A DNA stretch of 64,000 nt from Tolypothrix sp. PCC 7910 (GCF_011769525.1 NZ_CP050440.1:4651501-4715500), one strand, 5' to 3'; shown: positions 52,005 through 62,696, counted from the first letter of the stretch. Notes: generated by a model from the sequence alone, not told the origin. Numbers and translations: made by a program.

Positions 52005-53909
52005 GTGATTCATCCAATGATGTTGACGTTATTAAAAGACTTCTATTTAATCGGTTTCATTCCCCACGGACATTGTTATCTCTGGCAAACAGGGCTGGTA
52101 TGGCTCAACATCATTGGGGATGCAACAATCGCCGTAGCCTATTATTCAATTCCCTGCCTACTTGTTTACTTTATTTCCCAACGCAAAGATGTTCCTTTCA
52201 ATGGAGTTTTTCTGCTGTTTGGTGCTTTTATTATTGCCTGTGGTACAGGACACCTAATGGATATTTGGACATTATGGTATCCAGACTATTGGATTGCAGC
52301 CGGACTGAAAGCCTTTACAGCTTTAATTTCCATATACACAGTATTTGCGTTAGTTTATCTTATTCCCCTAGCTTTAAAACTACCCAGTCCTGCACAATTA
52401 GAAGCTGCCAATCAAGCGCTAAAAAGTGAAATTGTAGAGCGTAAGCGAATAGAGCGAGAGTTACGTATAGCAGAAGAAATTGCTACCAACTCCAGCCAAG
52501 CTAAAAGCGAATTTCTGGCTAATATGAGCCACGAACTACGCACACCCCTCAATGGCATTTTGGGTTAGACACAAATTCTGCAACGCACAGAACCGCTAAC
52601 CGAGAAAGGATACAAAGGGGTAGATATTATTCAGCAGTGTGGTTCCCATTTGTTGACTCTAATTAATGATGTACTAGATCTTGCCAAGATTGAAGCAAGA
52701 AAGCTGGAACTTAACCCGATTGATTTTTACTTTCCGGCATTTATTGACAGCGTGACAGAAATTTGTCGTATCCGAGCAGAACAGAAAGGTATTGGGTTTA
52801 ATGTGCAACTATCAGCAGATTTACATGTAGGCATTCGTGCTGATGACAAACGTCTACGTCAAGTTTTGATCAACCTACTTGGTAACGCTATTAAGTTCAC
52901 CGAAAAAGGTAGTGTCACTTTCAAAATAGAGCTTAAAGCTACTCAAGATGAATTGCAGCAATTACCAATTCATAAAATTAGATTTGATGTAACGGATACC
53001 GGAGTGGGGATGAACCCTAAGCAACTACAAAAAATCTTTTTACCTTTTGAACAAGTAGGAGATCAGAAACGCCAGGTTGAAGGTACAGGGTTAGGACTAG
53101 CAATTACGCACCAAATTATTACATTGATGGGTAGTGAAATAGAAGTAAAAAGTGAGTTTGCTCAAGGTAGCAGTTTCTGGTTTGATCTAGAACTACCAGA
53201 AGCTAAAGATTGGGCAAAAGCTTCAAGAGCAATTCGTCAGGGAATTGTTATTGGCTATGAAGGGAAAAAGCGAACAATTTTAGTAGTAGATGACAAATGG
53301 CAAAACCGCTCGGTAGTTGTTAATTTACTAGAACCAATTGGATTTGTAGTCATAGAAGCTAGTAACGGTAAGGAAGCCATAGCACAATTAAACAGTCATC
53401 AACCAGACTTAACTATTACTGACTTAATGATGCCTATAATGAGTGGATTTGAATTCATTAATTATTTACGTCAGTCTTCTGCATTCGAGAATATAACTGT
53501 TATTGCCTCTTCAACTAGTGTTTTTGAAACCGATCAATATAAAAGCATTGATGCAGGTGCAAATGCATTTTTACCAAAACCCGTAGATGCTGAAATGTTG
53601 CTAGAGTTACTACGAAAATATTTGCTAATCCAATGGATATATGATAATAAATTGAAGAATAATATTGCTAGCAATAATGAAAATTTACATGCTCAAGAAA
53701 AGATAATTCCTCCTAACAGTGAAGTTTTACATAAGTTAGTAGAACTAGTAAAAGATGGTGATATTGAAGGAATTTTAGAAATAGCCCAGCAAATTTCTAG
53801 AATTGATGATAGTCTAAATTGTTTTACTCAGCAAATTACTCACTTTGCTAGTAATTTTCAAATCCAACTTTTAGAAGAATTTGTACAACAATATCTACCT
53901 CTAACATAA
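52005..53909 (+). pseudogene. etr1: Ethylene-receptor (Etr1-type) hybrid histidine kinase interrupted by an in-frame amber codon
   Basis: From the GTG at 52005 (or ATG 52017) three membrane helices carry the ethylene-binding residues with exact ETR1 spacing: Asp39, Tyr46, Ile76, Cys79, His83 ([14 protein letters not shown]), equal to D25, Y32, I62, C65, H69 of Arabidopsis ETR1. Cys and His bind the copper that binds ethylene. A linker and HisKA box ([15 protein letters not shown], His176) follow. TAG at 52566-52568 then replaces the Tyr usual in GILGYAQILQ; the same frame continues through HATPase (GTGLGLAIT), a receiver (ITDLMMP) and a C-terminal helical module to 53909. Either a recent pseudogene, two separate polypeptides or readthrough. 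No GUS-type internal start is obvious right after the TAG. Confidence 0.82.
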
Positions 53910-54028
53910 GAGAAAAATTTATCATTTGGGGTTTGGTGTTAGGTGTTTGGAGTTAATTTTTCTCTCCTGCTTCCTTTGCCCCTCTGCGTCCTTTTCTAAT
54001 ACCCAATCCCTAGCCCCCGAATCCCGAT

Positions 54029-55297
54029 ATGACAACAACTTCAGAAACTGGATTAATTTTGATTGTTGATGACAACCCAACAAACTTATCCGTTCTTTCT
54101 GCCGCTTTAAGTAGTGCTGGGTTTAAATTCCGAGTAGCAGTTAATGGAGAAAGTGCGATCGCACAAGTTGATCGCAACCCCCCAGAGTTAATTTTGCTAG
54201 ATGTGCAAATGCCAGGGATTGACGGATTTGAAACCTATCGTCGCCTAAAAGCAAATCCGGATAGTCAAAATATTCCGATAATTTTTACTACGGCTTTAGT
54301 AGATACAGATAGTAAAAATAAAGGATTTTCTCTAGGTGCAGTCGATTATATACCTAAACCGTTTTCCCAAGAGGAAGTTATCGCTAGAGTGCGCGTACAT
54401 TTACAACTGAAACGGCTTACCGAATCATTAGAACAACAACTTAGCGATCGCACTATTGCTTTACAACAAGCTCAGATTCAATTAGTGCAGCAAGAAAAAC
54501 TTTCAACACTGGGAGAGTTAATCGCTGGAGTTGCTCACGAAATCAATAATCCGATTAGCTTTATCTCCAGCAATATCGCACATTTAGAAGAACATATTGC
54601 CGCTATTACTGAAATTCTGCGACTTTATCAACAAGAATATCTCCATCCATCAGATCAAATTACGGATGCTAGTGAGGAATTGGATCTAGAATTTGCCCTG
54701 CAAGATATAGTAAAAATTATCGACTCATTCAAGTTAGGTACAGATAGACTGAGAAATCTTTCTCTCTCACTCCGCAACTTCTCCCGTGCCGATGTTGATA
54801 CCAAACAACCAGCGGATTTACACCAAGGGCTTGATAGTACGCTGCTGATTTTACAACATCGCCTGAAAAGTGTAGGCGATCGCCCCTGCATCGAAGTTGC
54901 CAAATCTTACGGTCAATTACCAGAGGTAAACTGTTATCCAGGGCAAATAAACCAGGTTTTCATGAATATTTTGGCAAATGCAATTGATGCCATTGATGAA
55001 GCTATGATGCATGGCAAAATGAGTGCTTCTGTTCCCCAAATCCAAATTACAACAGATATAGATGCCCAAAAGTACGCCAACATCCGGATTGCAGACAATG
55101 GCATGGGTATCCCTGATTTAATTCAAGAGCGATTATTTGAACCTCTATTTACGACCAAGCCTGTCGGTAAAGGCACCGGACTGGGTTTATCAATCGCCCA
55201 TCAAATCATTGTAGAAAAACACAATGGCACATTAGCAGTAAATTCTCAGCCTGGTCAGGGAACTGAATTTACTATCAAAATTCCTACCAAAGATTAG
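54029..55297 (+). CDS. Response-regulator/histidine-kinase protein
   Basis: 422 residues. A receiver domain comes first (LILIVDDNPTN, phospho-Asp in LILLDVQMPG, Lys in VDYIPKPFSQ), followed by a coiled linker (LKRLTESLEQQLSDRT) and a kinase of the HWE-free, ATPase type: phospho-His in ELIAGVAHEINNPISF, N-box MNILANAIDAID, G-boxes DNGMGIPD and GKGTGLGLSIAHQI. It is 119 bp downstream of the ethylene-receptor kinase on the same strand, so it is probably its phosphotransfer partner or a co-regulated kinase; this is inference from neighbourhood. Intact. Confidence 0.9.
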   Translation: MTTTSETGLILIVDDNPTNLSVLSAALSSAGFKFRVAVNGESAIAQVDRNPPELILLDVQMPGIDGFETYRRLKANPDSQNIPIIFTTALVDTDSKNKGFSLGAVDYIPKPFSQEEVIARVRVHLQLKRLTESLEQQLSDRTIALQQAQIQLVQQEKLSTLGELIAGVAHEINNPISFISSNIAHLEEHIAAITEILRLYQQEYLHPSDQITDASEELDLEFALQDIVKIIDSFKLGTDRLRNLSLSLRNFSRADVDTKQPADLHQGLDSTLLILQHRLKSVGDRPCIEVAKSYGQLPEVNCYPGQINQVFMNILANAIDAIDEAMMHGKMSASVPQIQITTDIDAQKYANIRIADNGMGIPDLIQERLFEPLFTTKPVGKGTGLGLSIAHQIIVEKHNGTLAVNSQPGQGTEFTIKIPTKD

Positions 55298-55740
55298 GGA
55301 TGGGGGATTTGGGGGGATTGGGGATTGGGGACTGGGGATTGGGGATTGGTAATAGTCATTTGCCCTTGTCCCCCATGTTCTTCATCCTTTCAAGGGTAAG
55401 TTTTTCAGAATCTCAAAAATAGTTGAGAAAATTATCAATTGTTTAACGTGCTTTGGTCGTTTCAGGATTAAAGCATCGGCTGAAATAGCCAAAAAATTGC
55501 CAAATACAAAATACCTACCCTTGATAGCATCTTCCTCTTACCCAGTCCCCAGTCCCCAGTCCCTTGGCCATCATAAATAGACAACTGACTCTCAAGAACT
55601 ACCAAACTAGCTGCAATTAGATCTAGGATCGTTTTAACAAAGCTAAAAAATACAATTTTAGGAAGTAGCTTTATAGTAGTGAGTTAGCTCAACTATAGAC
55701 TAATTCCCCATCCTCTTAGTTAACTTACAGGTCTTAAACT
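55298..55740. repeat. Intergenic short tandem repeats upstream of nfu
   Basis: G-rich heptamer run (GGGGATTGGGGACTGGGG, 55297-55350) and C-rich complement (CCCAGTCCCCAGTCCCCAGT, 55544-55563) flank about 190 bp of AT-rich sequence; paired, they would form a large stem. The nfu promoter should lie in the last 170 bp. Confidence 0.5.
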
Positions 55741-55971
55741 ATGGAACTGACGATTGACAACGTGGAAACAGTGTTGGATGAAATGCGCCCTTATTTAATT
55801 TCGGATGGCGGTAACGTAGAGCTTGTAGAACTTGATGGGCCTATAGTTAAATTGCGCTTGCAAGGAGCCTGCGGTTCTTGTCCCAGCTCTACCATGACTT
55901 TAAGAATGGGTATTGAACGTCGTCTGCGGGAAATGATTCCCGAAATTGCTGAAGTAGAGCAAGTTATCTAG
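55741..55971 (+). CDS. nfu: NifU-like iron-sulfur scaffold (Nfu)
   Basis: 76 residues, the minimal NifU C-terminal domain. The cluster-binding CxxC is in [11 protein letters not shown] (Cys44, Cys47), with [20 protein letters not shown] before it. Nfu assembles or carries 4Fe-4S clusters; in cyanobacteria it is the main scaffold and essential for photosystem I and other proteins. Single gene with repeat-rich flanks. Complete. Confidence 0.95.
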   Translation: MELTIDNVETVLDEMRPYLISDGGNVELVELDGPIVKLRLQGACGSCPSSTMTLRMGIERRLREMIPEIAEVEQVI

Positions 55972-56214
55972 GGACTAGGGACTAGGGACTAGGGACTGGG
56001 GATCAGAAAAGAGCAGAGAAAGCAGAGGAAGCAGGGGAGAAATAACTAAGGGTAGGGACAAATGCACCATGCTCTATTCCCAATGCCCAATGCCCAATGC
56101 CCAATGCCCAATGCCCCATGACGGCAGTTGCTACAACGGAGGAGACCTCCGCAACGCACTGCCTCCCCTATGCCCCATGCCCCATGCCCCATGCCCATTA
56201 CCCCATAATTTCCT
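55972..56214. repeat. Dense short tandem repeats and a GC-rich hairpin
   Basis: GGGACTA repeated four times after nfu, then CAATGCC units and later CCATGCC units to 56200. Between them CGGAGG AGA CCTCCG (within about 56138-56152) forms a hairpin framed by GTTGC/GCAAC, a dispersed palindrome of a type common between cyanobacterial genes. Confidence 0.6.
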
Positions 56215-58449
56215 ATGACCCAACCTCTGTACGTTGCCTTTATTTGGCATCAACATCAGCCGCTGTACAAATCTCCTGACAGCGGCGTTTCTTTGTCTTC
56301 TAGTCAACAGTACCGCTTACCTTGGGTGAGGTTACATGGTACTAAGGATTATTTGGATTTGGTGTTACTTTTGGAACGATATCCCAACTTGCACCAAACG
56401 GTCAATTTAGTTCCTTCTCTTATCTTGCAACTGGAAGATTACATTGCTGGCACGGCTTTTGACCCTTATCTCACTGCCAGTTTGACACCAGTGGAACAGT
56501 TGACTCCACAACAGCGGGAATTTGTTGTTAAACATTTTTTTGATGCTAATCATCACACCTTGATTGACCCCCATCCCCGCTATGCTGAGCTGTATTATCA
56601 AAGGCAGGAACAAGGGGAAGCTTGGTGTTTAGAAAATTGGCAACACCATGATTACAGCGATTTGCTGGCTTGGCACAATCTAGCTTGGATCGATCCATTA
56701 TTTTGGGACGATCCAGAAATTGCCACTTGGTTAAGTCAAGGTCGCAATTTTACTTTAAGCGATCGCCAGCGGATTTATTCTAAACAGAAGGAAATCCTCA
56801 GCCGCATTATTCCCCAACACCGCAAAATGCAAGCGGCTGGTCAGTTGGAAGTCACAACCACGCCTTACACTCACCCGATTTTGCCCTTACTCGCTGATAC
56901 TAATTCTGGTCGGGTAGCTGTGCCCCAAATGAATTTACCACAGCAGCGTTTTCAGTGGGCAGAGGATATTCCTCGTCACTTAAATAAAGCCTGGGAGTTA
57001 TATAAAGACCGCTTTGGACAAGAACCTCGTGGCTTATGGCCTTCGGAACAATCAGTTAGCCCAGCTATATTACCGTATATTATCGAACAAGGTTTTAAGT
57101 GGATTTGCTCAGATGAAGCGGTTTTAGGCTGGACGCTGAAACATTTTTTCCATCGCGATGGCGCGGGGAATGTGGAGGAACCAGAATTACTCTATCGACC
57201 TTATCGCCTACAAACTCCAACCGGGGATGTGTCAATAGTCTTCCGCGATCACAGATTATCCGATTTGATTGGCTTTACCTATGGGGCGATGCCGACAAAA
57301 CAAGCTGTAGCAGATTTAGTCGGACACCTGCAAGCGATCGCTAAAATGCAAAGAGATCGCCAAAGTGAACAACCTTGGTTAGTGACTATTGCCTTGGATG
57401 GCGAAAATTGCTGGGAATTTTATCCTCAAGACGGCAAACCTTTCCTAGAGGCTTTATATCAAACTCTCAGTAACGAACCCCATTTAAAACTCGTCACTGT
57501 CTCAGAATATCTCGAAAAGTTTCCTGCTACAGCCACGATTCCAGGAGAACAACTGCATAGCGGTTCTTGGGTTGATGGTAGCTTTACCACTTGGATTGGC
57601 GACCCTGTGAAGAATCGCGCCTGGGATTACCTGACACAAGCGAGGAATATGCTTGCTAGTCACCCAGAAGCCACAGAAGAAAATAACCCAGAAGCATGGG
57701 AAGCTTTATATGCAGCTGAAGGTTCCGATTGGTTTTGGTGGTTTGGTGAAGGACATTCCTCAAATCAAGATGCCATTTTTGACCAGCTATTTCGCGAACA
57801 CCTCTATGGCATTTACAAAGCATTAAATGAACCTGTACCGCCTTATCTCAGACAACCATTAGAAATACACGCAGCCCGTACAGACCATACTCCCCAAGGA
57901 TTTATTCATCCCATTATCGATGGTAAAGGTGATGAACAAGACTGGGACAAAGCCGGACGCATAGAAATCGGCGGGGCAAGAGGTACAATGCACAACAGCA
58001 GCACCATCCAGCGGCTTTGGTATGGAGTAGACCACCTGAATTTCTATTTGCGAATGGACGTAAAAAGCGGTGTTGCACCAGGGCAAGGTTTACCCACAGA
58101 GTTGAATTTACTGTGGTTTTATCCCAACAAAACCATGCACAATAGCCCTATTCCGTTGGCAGACTTGCCAGATGTAGCGCCAGTTAATTACTTGTTCCAC
58201 CACCATCTAGAAATTAATTTACTGACGCAATCAGTTCAGTTTCGCGAAGCCGGAGAACATCTTCAATGGTATCCCCGTTTTAGCCGCGCGCAAGTAGCGT
58301 TTCACAGTTGTTTAGAAGTGGCAATCCCTTGGGCAGATTTACAAGTTCCACCCGATTATCCTCTGCGCCTAGTTTTTGTATTGTCGGATGAAGGACGTTT
58401 CTGCAATTATTTACCGGAAAATGCTTTGATTCCGATTGAGGTTCCTTAG
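56215..58449 (+). CDS. Glycoside hydrolase family 57 (alpha-amylase/glucanotransferase-like)
   Basis: 744 residues. GH57 motif 1 is IWHQHQPLYK near the start; motif 3 with the nucleophile Glu is GLWPSEQSVSPAILPYI; motif 4 is TIALDGENCWEFYPQDG. C-terminal part (about 560-744) is a beta-rich domain (DEQDWDKAGRIEIGGARG onward) common in long cyanobacterial members and possibly a carbohydrate-binding module. It likely acts on glycogen or other alpha-glucans in the cytosol, as hydrolase or 4-alpha-glucanotransferase. Start ATG at 56215. Intact. Confidence 0.9.
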   Translation: MTQPLYVAFIWHQHQPLYKSPDSGVSLSSSQQYRLPWVRLHGTKDYLDLVLLLERYPNLHQTVNLVPSLILQLEDYIAGTAFDPYLTASLTPVEQLTPQQREFVVKHFFDANHHTLIDPHPRYAELYYQRQEQGEAWCLENWQHHDYSDLLAWHNLAWIDPLFWDDPEIATWLSQGRNFTLSDRQRIYSKQKEILSRIIPQHRKMQAAGQLEVTTTPYTHPILPLLADTNSGRVAVPQMNLPQQRFQWAEDIPRHLNKAWELYKDRFGQEPRGLWPSEQSVSPAILPYIIEQGFKWICSDEAVLGWTLKHFFHRDGAGNVEEPELLYRPYRLQTPTGDVSIVFRDHRLSDLIGFTYGAMPTKQAVADLVGHLQAIAKMQRDRQSEQPWLVTIALDGENCWEFYPQDGKPFLEALYQTLSNEPHLKLVTVSEYLEKFPATATIPGEQLHSGSWVDGSFTTWIGDPVKNRAWDYLTQARNMLASHPEATEENNPEAWEALYAAEGSDWFWWFGEGHSSNQDAIFDQLFREHLYGIYKALNEPVPPYLRQPLEIHAARTDHTPQGFIHPIIDGKGDEQDWDKAGRIEIGGARGTMHNSSTIQRLWYGVDHLNFYLRMDVKSGVAPGQGLPTELNLLWFYPNKTMHNSPIPLADLPDVAPVNYLFHHHLEINLLTQSVQFREAGEHLQWYPRFSRAQVAFHSCLEVAIPWADLQVPPDYPLRLVFVLSDEGRFCNYLPENALIPIEVP

Positions 58450-58479
58450 ACACTACCAATAAAAAAATATCTAAATTTT

Positions 58480-58540
58480 AGGGGCACAGTCTAGAAAGAC
58501 TTTCGGTGAAACTGAACCGATAAATCTAGATTGTGCCCCT
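58480..58540 (+). terminator. Long hairpin after the GH57 gene
   Basis: Sixteen bases at 58480-58495 (AGGGGCACAGTCTAGA) pair with 58525-58540, one G-T pair, and the loop contains a further CGGT/ACCG stem. It lies 30 bp after the stop. There is no T-run, so it may be an RNA-stabilising or repeat-derived structure rather than a classical terminator. The rest of the gap to 58902 is AT-rich with no gene. Confidence 0.5.
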
Positions 58541-58902
58541 ACTGCGTATGCTATTAAACTAATAACTGCTATGTTTTCTTCGGTAATTACTGAAATAATC
58601 AGTGCATTTTAGCGTTTTTATTAAAAACTCATAATAATATAGCAATTTATTAAGTTATTTCTGGTAGGTTAATTAATTCATAGCTAGGACTTCAGTTCTG
58701 CAATTGTTAATCACTAAAGTGTTGTACCAAAATATCTGGAATTTTTCTCTTTTTCATCTGCTCTTTTTGAAATTTTTACGGGGTGTTTTGTATTTATACA
58801 GTGTCAAATATCATGATTTAGCAAAGATATAGTAATTCTACTAGCGCTCAGTTGCCTTTATCTGTAAATTAAAGGCTAGCAGAAAGTATTAGTTCTTGAG
58901 AG

Positions 58903-59988
58903 ATGAATAAAATTTCCCCACAAATCAAGTATTTCCACGAGTCTATATTGCAGCAAACTCGGCTGAGTCAGATGTGCGGAACTCAAGAACTATTTTGCGA
59001 TCGCTATGAAATTGTCAGAATTTTAGGTAGAGGTGGTTTTGGGATCACCTATTTAGCAAAAAATGCTGTATTACCAGGTCAACCTTGGTGTGTAATTAAG
59101 CAACTTTCCCCTAAAGTAACTAACACTAGTATTTGGGAAAAAGCTTATCAGCGATTTGAAAAAGAAGCACAAACTTTGGCTAAACTGGGTAGTCACCCAC
59201 AGATACCTATGCTGTTAGACTACTTTGAAGTTAATGGCACATTTTATTTAGTACAAGAGTATATACATGGTTATAATCTGGCCTACGATGTCAAACGTAA
59301 TGGTCTAAAAAATGAAGCTGAAGTTAAACAGTTTCTCAAGGAAATATTGCCAGTCTTAGAGTATTTGCATGAAAATCAGATCGTGCATCGTGATATTAAG
59401 CCTCAAAATTTATTACGTTGCAAATATGACCAGCGGTTTGTGCTAATTGATTTCGGTGCAGTCAAAGAAGAATTGGCTGATGTTTGTGAAAATTCTCTCG
59501 ATAGCGATGCCACTTGTACTTTTGTGGGGACGATAGGATTTGCACCGCCAGAGCAGTTTTCTCTACGTTCCGTTTATGGTAGTGACATTTATGCATTAGG
59601 TATGACCTGTCTTTATTTATTAACTGGTAAAGGGCCTTTAGAATTTGCCTACGATCACAATACTGATGAAGTTTGCTGGCAAAAAGAAGTGAAAGTCAGC
59701 AACAGTTTTGCCAAAATTTTGGGTAAAATGCTCAAGATTTCCTTAAAAGAGCGTTTCCAAACAATTGACGAAGTTAAAAGAGCCTTAGATTTGGAAGAGT
59801 ATGTGCCATCTTTAACTCAATGTTTAACTATCCAATCGCCTAAAGTTAATAACAAAACTAAAGCACAAGAACCTAGTTCACAGAAATATGTGCCATATAT
59901 CCAAAGAACTGCGATCGCTATTCGTGAATGGAAAGAAAAGCGCCAGGAAAAAGCAGCATTCAATAATTTGAAACAATACTTACATTAA
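58903..59988 (+). CDS. Serine/threonine protein kinase
   Basis: 361 residues. Kinase core from about 34 to 305: ILGRGGFGITYLA, Lys66 in CVIKQLS, VHRDIKPQNLL, LIDFGAVKEE and FAPPEQFSLRSVYGSDIYALG. A short basic helical tail (AIREWKEKRQEKAAFNNL) follows; there is no membrane helix or sensor domain, so it is cytosolic and may be activated by partners. The next kinase gene, 60559, lies on the same strand after 570 bp. Substrates unknown. Confidence 0.9.
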   Translation: MNKISPQIKYFHESILQQTRLSQMCGTQELFCDRYEIVRILGRGGFGITYLAKNAVLPGQPWCVIKQLSPKVTNTSIWEKAYQRFEKEAQTLAKLGSHPQIPMLLDYFEVNGTFYLVQEYIHGYNLAYDVKRNGLKNEAEVKQFLKEILPVLEYLHENQIVHRDIKPQNLLRCKYDQRFVLIDFGAVKEELADVCENSLDSDATCTFVGTIGFAPPEQFSLRSVYGSDIYALGMTCLYLLTGKGPLEFAYDHNTDEVCWQKEVKVSNSFAKILGKMLKISLKERFQTIDEVKRALDLEEYVPSLTQCLTIQSPKVNNKTKAQEPSSQKYVPYIQRTAIAIREWKEKRQEKAAFNNLKQYLH

Positions 59989-60558
59989 GTTGAGTAATTC
60001 GATATGGTTACTTAATTTACTTGTGTAATCAGTAAATAGGTAAGGATGAAAAAGATGTATAAAATTTTTTCATCTAAAATTAAAGGATATCTGACAGGTA
60101 TTAAATATTTCTTCTGTCTGCTCTTTGTAGTATGTATAGCAGATTTTGGGGAGCAATAAGTCTTCAAAATTACAGTAAATATTTTGTAGCTATTCTCTAA
60201 TACATTTTAGACATAAGATTATTATTTACCCAAGTAAAAACCGTTGTAACTTGTTTTTCCAAAAAAATTAAAATTCTTAAGTAAGCAAATATCGGTAAGT
60301 AAACATTCTTTGACTTGCTTTTTTACAATATTGCAAAATTAGATTATTATATAATCGATAAATAATTCTGTTGGCTCTTGTAGTTTTCCCCAAGTTGAGG
60401 AAAATTTACTATAATCTACAAACGCTGACTATATTAAGTAATTCCCCATTCCCCACACAGGGATTTTCTACCACAAGTTCAAAAGAGCCAATCTACCAAC
60501 CAGGGAAATAGCGGGTCAAACTTAGCATAAATTGTCATGCAGTAGCGCCTGTCACATC
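59989..60558. other. Non-coding stretch between two kinase genes
   Basis: AT-rich, about 570 bp. A frame could start at a TTG at 60532, but the next gene is placed at the ATG 60559. CCCCATTCCCCACACAGGG near 60450 is a short repeat remnant. No clear promoter fixed. Confidence 0.35.
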
Positions 60559-62592
60559 ATGATCTGCTGCTTAAATCCCGATTGTTCAAATCCTTTAAAT
60601 CCTGATGAAAATAAGTTTTGCCAAGCTTGTAATACCCCACTCATAAGCCTTTTAAGAAATCGCTTCCGTGTTATTCGAGTGCTTTCCGATGAGGGGGGAT
60701 TTGGTAGAACTTACCTATCACAAGATGTAGATAAACTACATGAACGTTGTGTGATCAAGCAATTAGCTCCGAAGTTCCAAGGAACTTGGTCACAAAAAAA
60801 AGCGATGGAGTTATTTGCAGAAGAAGCTAAGCGATTGCAACAACTCGGAGAACATCCGCAAATTCCTACACTTTTAGCTTATTTCGAGCAAGATCACTGC
60901 CTATATTTAGTGCAGCAGTTTATCAATGGGCATAATTTGTTAACGGAGTTGCATAAACGCAAAACCTATAAAGATAAAGAAATTGTCGCAATTTTAACTG
61001 ATTTACTCCCGATTCTTAAATTCATTCACGATCGCGGAGTCATTCATCGCGATCTCAAGCCAGAAAATATTATTCGCCGTCATCATGATGGACGCTTGTG
61101 TTTAATAGATTTTGGTTCCTCAAAGCAGTTAACAGCAAGAGTACAAAATAAAACTGGTACCTCTATTGGTTCTCATGGTTACTCACCAATTGAACAAATT
61201 AGAGATGGTCAAGCTTACCCAGCCAGTGATTTATTTGGCTTAGGAACTACTTGCTTTCATCTGCTAACAGGAATTTCTCCCTTTCAATTGTGGACAGAAC
61301 ATGGATATTCTTGGGTGACAAATTGGCGACAATATTTGCGTAATCCGCTGAGTCCAGAATTGGATCGCTTGCTGGATAAGCTGTTACAAAAAGACATCCG
61401 CTCCCGCTATCAATCAGTTGATGAAGTCATCAAAGATTTGTCTTTTAAACAACCACTGCGACTGCTACCTTCAGTTAAATTAACTGGTAAGACCCCCAAA
61501 ACTCAAACACAATACCTAGCTAAAAAATATAACTTCCTGCGAATTCTTGTCTTAGCATCTGCTGCCACTCTACTGTTTGGATTTGGCGAATCTTGGTATA
61601 AACAATTGTACAAACTGCAAACCAATTTATCTTCTCGCCTGACTCAATCCCAGAATCATCGCGATCAGAGCGATGCAGTTTTGGAGCAGCCAAAGATGAC
61701 TCTGGGTAACATTACTTTAGCTAATACCTTGCAAGCAAGTGACAATGGAATCTCATCTGTTGCGATTAGTCCCAATGGTCGGTTGCTAGCAAGTAATAGC
61801 GATCGCACAATTCAAGTATGGAATATAGTCACGGGAAAAGAAGTTTCCCACTTGAAAGGCCACTCCCAAAGGGTAAATGTGGTGGTCATTAGTCCTAATG
61901 GCAAAATTCTGGTGAGTGGTAGTGAGGACAGCACTATTAAAGTTTGGAATTTGTCCACAGGTAAATTAATTCGTACCTTGGAAGGACATACAGACTCAGT
62001 TCATGCTTTAACGATTAGTTCAGATGGTAAAACCCTTGCCAGTGGTAGTGATGATAATACTATCAAACTGTGGAGTCTGGAAACAGGCAGACACATCCGT
62101 ACATTAGTAGGACATGAATTTTGGGTAAGGTCAATTGCAATGAGTCCAGATGGTCAAATTTTGGCTAGCGGTAGTTTTGATAAAACTATCAAGCTGTGGA
62201 ATGTCGCTAAAGGCTACGCAATTCGTACCCTCGTAGGGGATGGAAAAACGATTACATCGCTTGCCATTAGTCCAGATGGCAAAATTTTAGCTAGTGCCAG
62301 CCGCGATCGCACAATTAAACTCTGGAATTTATCTAGAGGAGAAGTAATTCGCACCTTAGTTGGTCATGTAAATACAGTTACATCCCTAGCTATGAGTCCA
62401 GATGGTAAAACCTTGGCTAGTGGGAGTCGCGATCGCACAATTAAACTGTGGAATTTATTTAATGGGGAGAATATTTTAACACTAAAAGGGCATAGCAATA
62501 ACGTAAACTCTATTACTTTTAGCCCCAATGGTCAAAATATAATTAGTGCTAGTGAGGACAATACTATTAAGATTTGGTATATACGTAAGTAA
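60559..62592 (+). CDS. Serine/threonine kinase with N-terminal zinc ribbon and C-terminal WD40 propeller
   Basis: 677 residues from the ATG at 60559, which puts the zinc ribbon at the N-terminus: Cys4, Cys9, Cys21 and Cys24 (CLNPDCSNP, KFCQACNTPL). Kinase domain about 36-310 with DEGGFGRTYL, Lys67 in CVIKQLA, VIHRDLKPENII and LIDFGSSKQL. A membrane-like segment (ILVLASAATLLFGFG) then leads to seven WD40 repeats (for example TLASGSDDNTIKLWS), one full propeller. Kinase-WD40 fusions are frequent in filamentous cyanobacteria and absent from most other bacteria; the propeller probably docks partners, perhaps outside the membrane. Substrates unknown. Confidence 0.9.
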   Translation: MICCLNPDCSNPLNPDENKFCQACNTPLISLLRNRFRVIRVLSDEGGFGRTYLSQDVDKLHERCVIKQLAPKFQGTWSQKKAMELFAEEAKRLQQLGEHPQIPTLLAYFEQDHCLYLVQQFINGHNLLTELHKRKTYKDKEIVAILTDLLPILKFIHDRGVIHRDLKPENIIRRHHDGRLCLIDFGSSKQLTARVQNKTGTSIGSHGYSPIEQIRDGQAYPASDLFGLGTTCFHLLTGISPFQLWTEHGYSWVTNWRQYLRNPLSPELDRLLDKLLQKDIRSRYQSVDEVIKDLSFKQPLRLLPSVKLTGKTPKTQTQYLAKKYNFLRILVLASAATLLFGFGESWYKQLYKLQTNLSSRLTQSQNHRDQSDAVLEQPKMTLGNITLANTLQASDNGISSVAISPNGRLLASNSDRTIQVWNIVTGKEVSHLKGHSQRVNVVVISPNGKILVSGSEDSTIKVWNLSTGKLIRTLEGHTDSVHALTISSDGKTLASGSDDNTIKLWSLETGRHIRTLVGHEFWVRSIAMSPDGQILASGSFDKTIKLWNVAKGYAIRTLVGDGKTITSLAISPDGKILASASRDRTIKLWNLSRGEVIRTLVGHVNTVTSLAMSPDGKTLASGSRDRTIKLWNLFNGENILTLKGHSNNVNSITFSPNGQNIISASEDNTIKIWYIRK

Positions 62593-62696
62593 AAAATCCG
62601 AGCTTACAATATAATACTCTTCTATACAGTCAGTAATTCTATCGAAATGCTTGCTATATTGTGCAGCATAAGGATAATGCCACTGGGAGATCTGCG

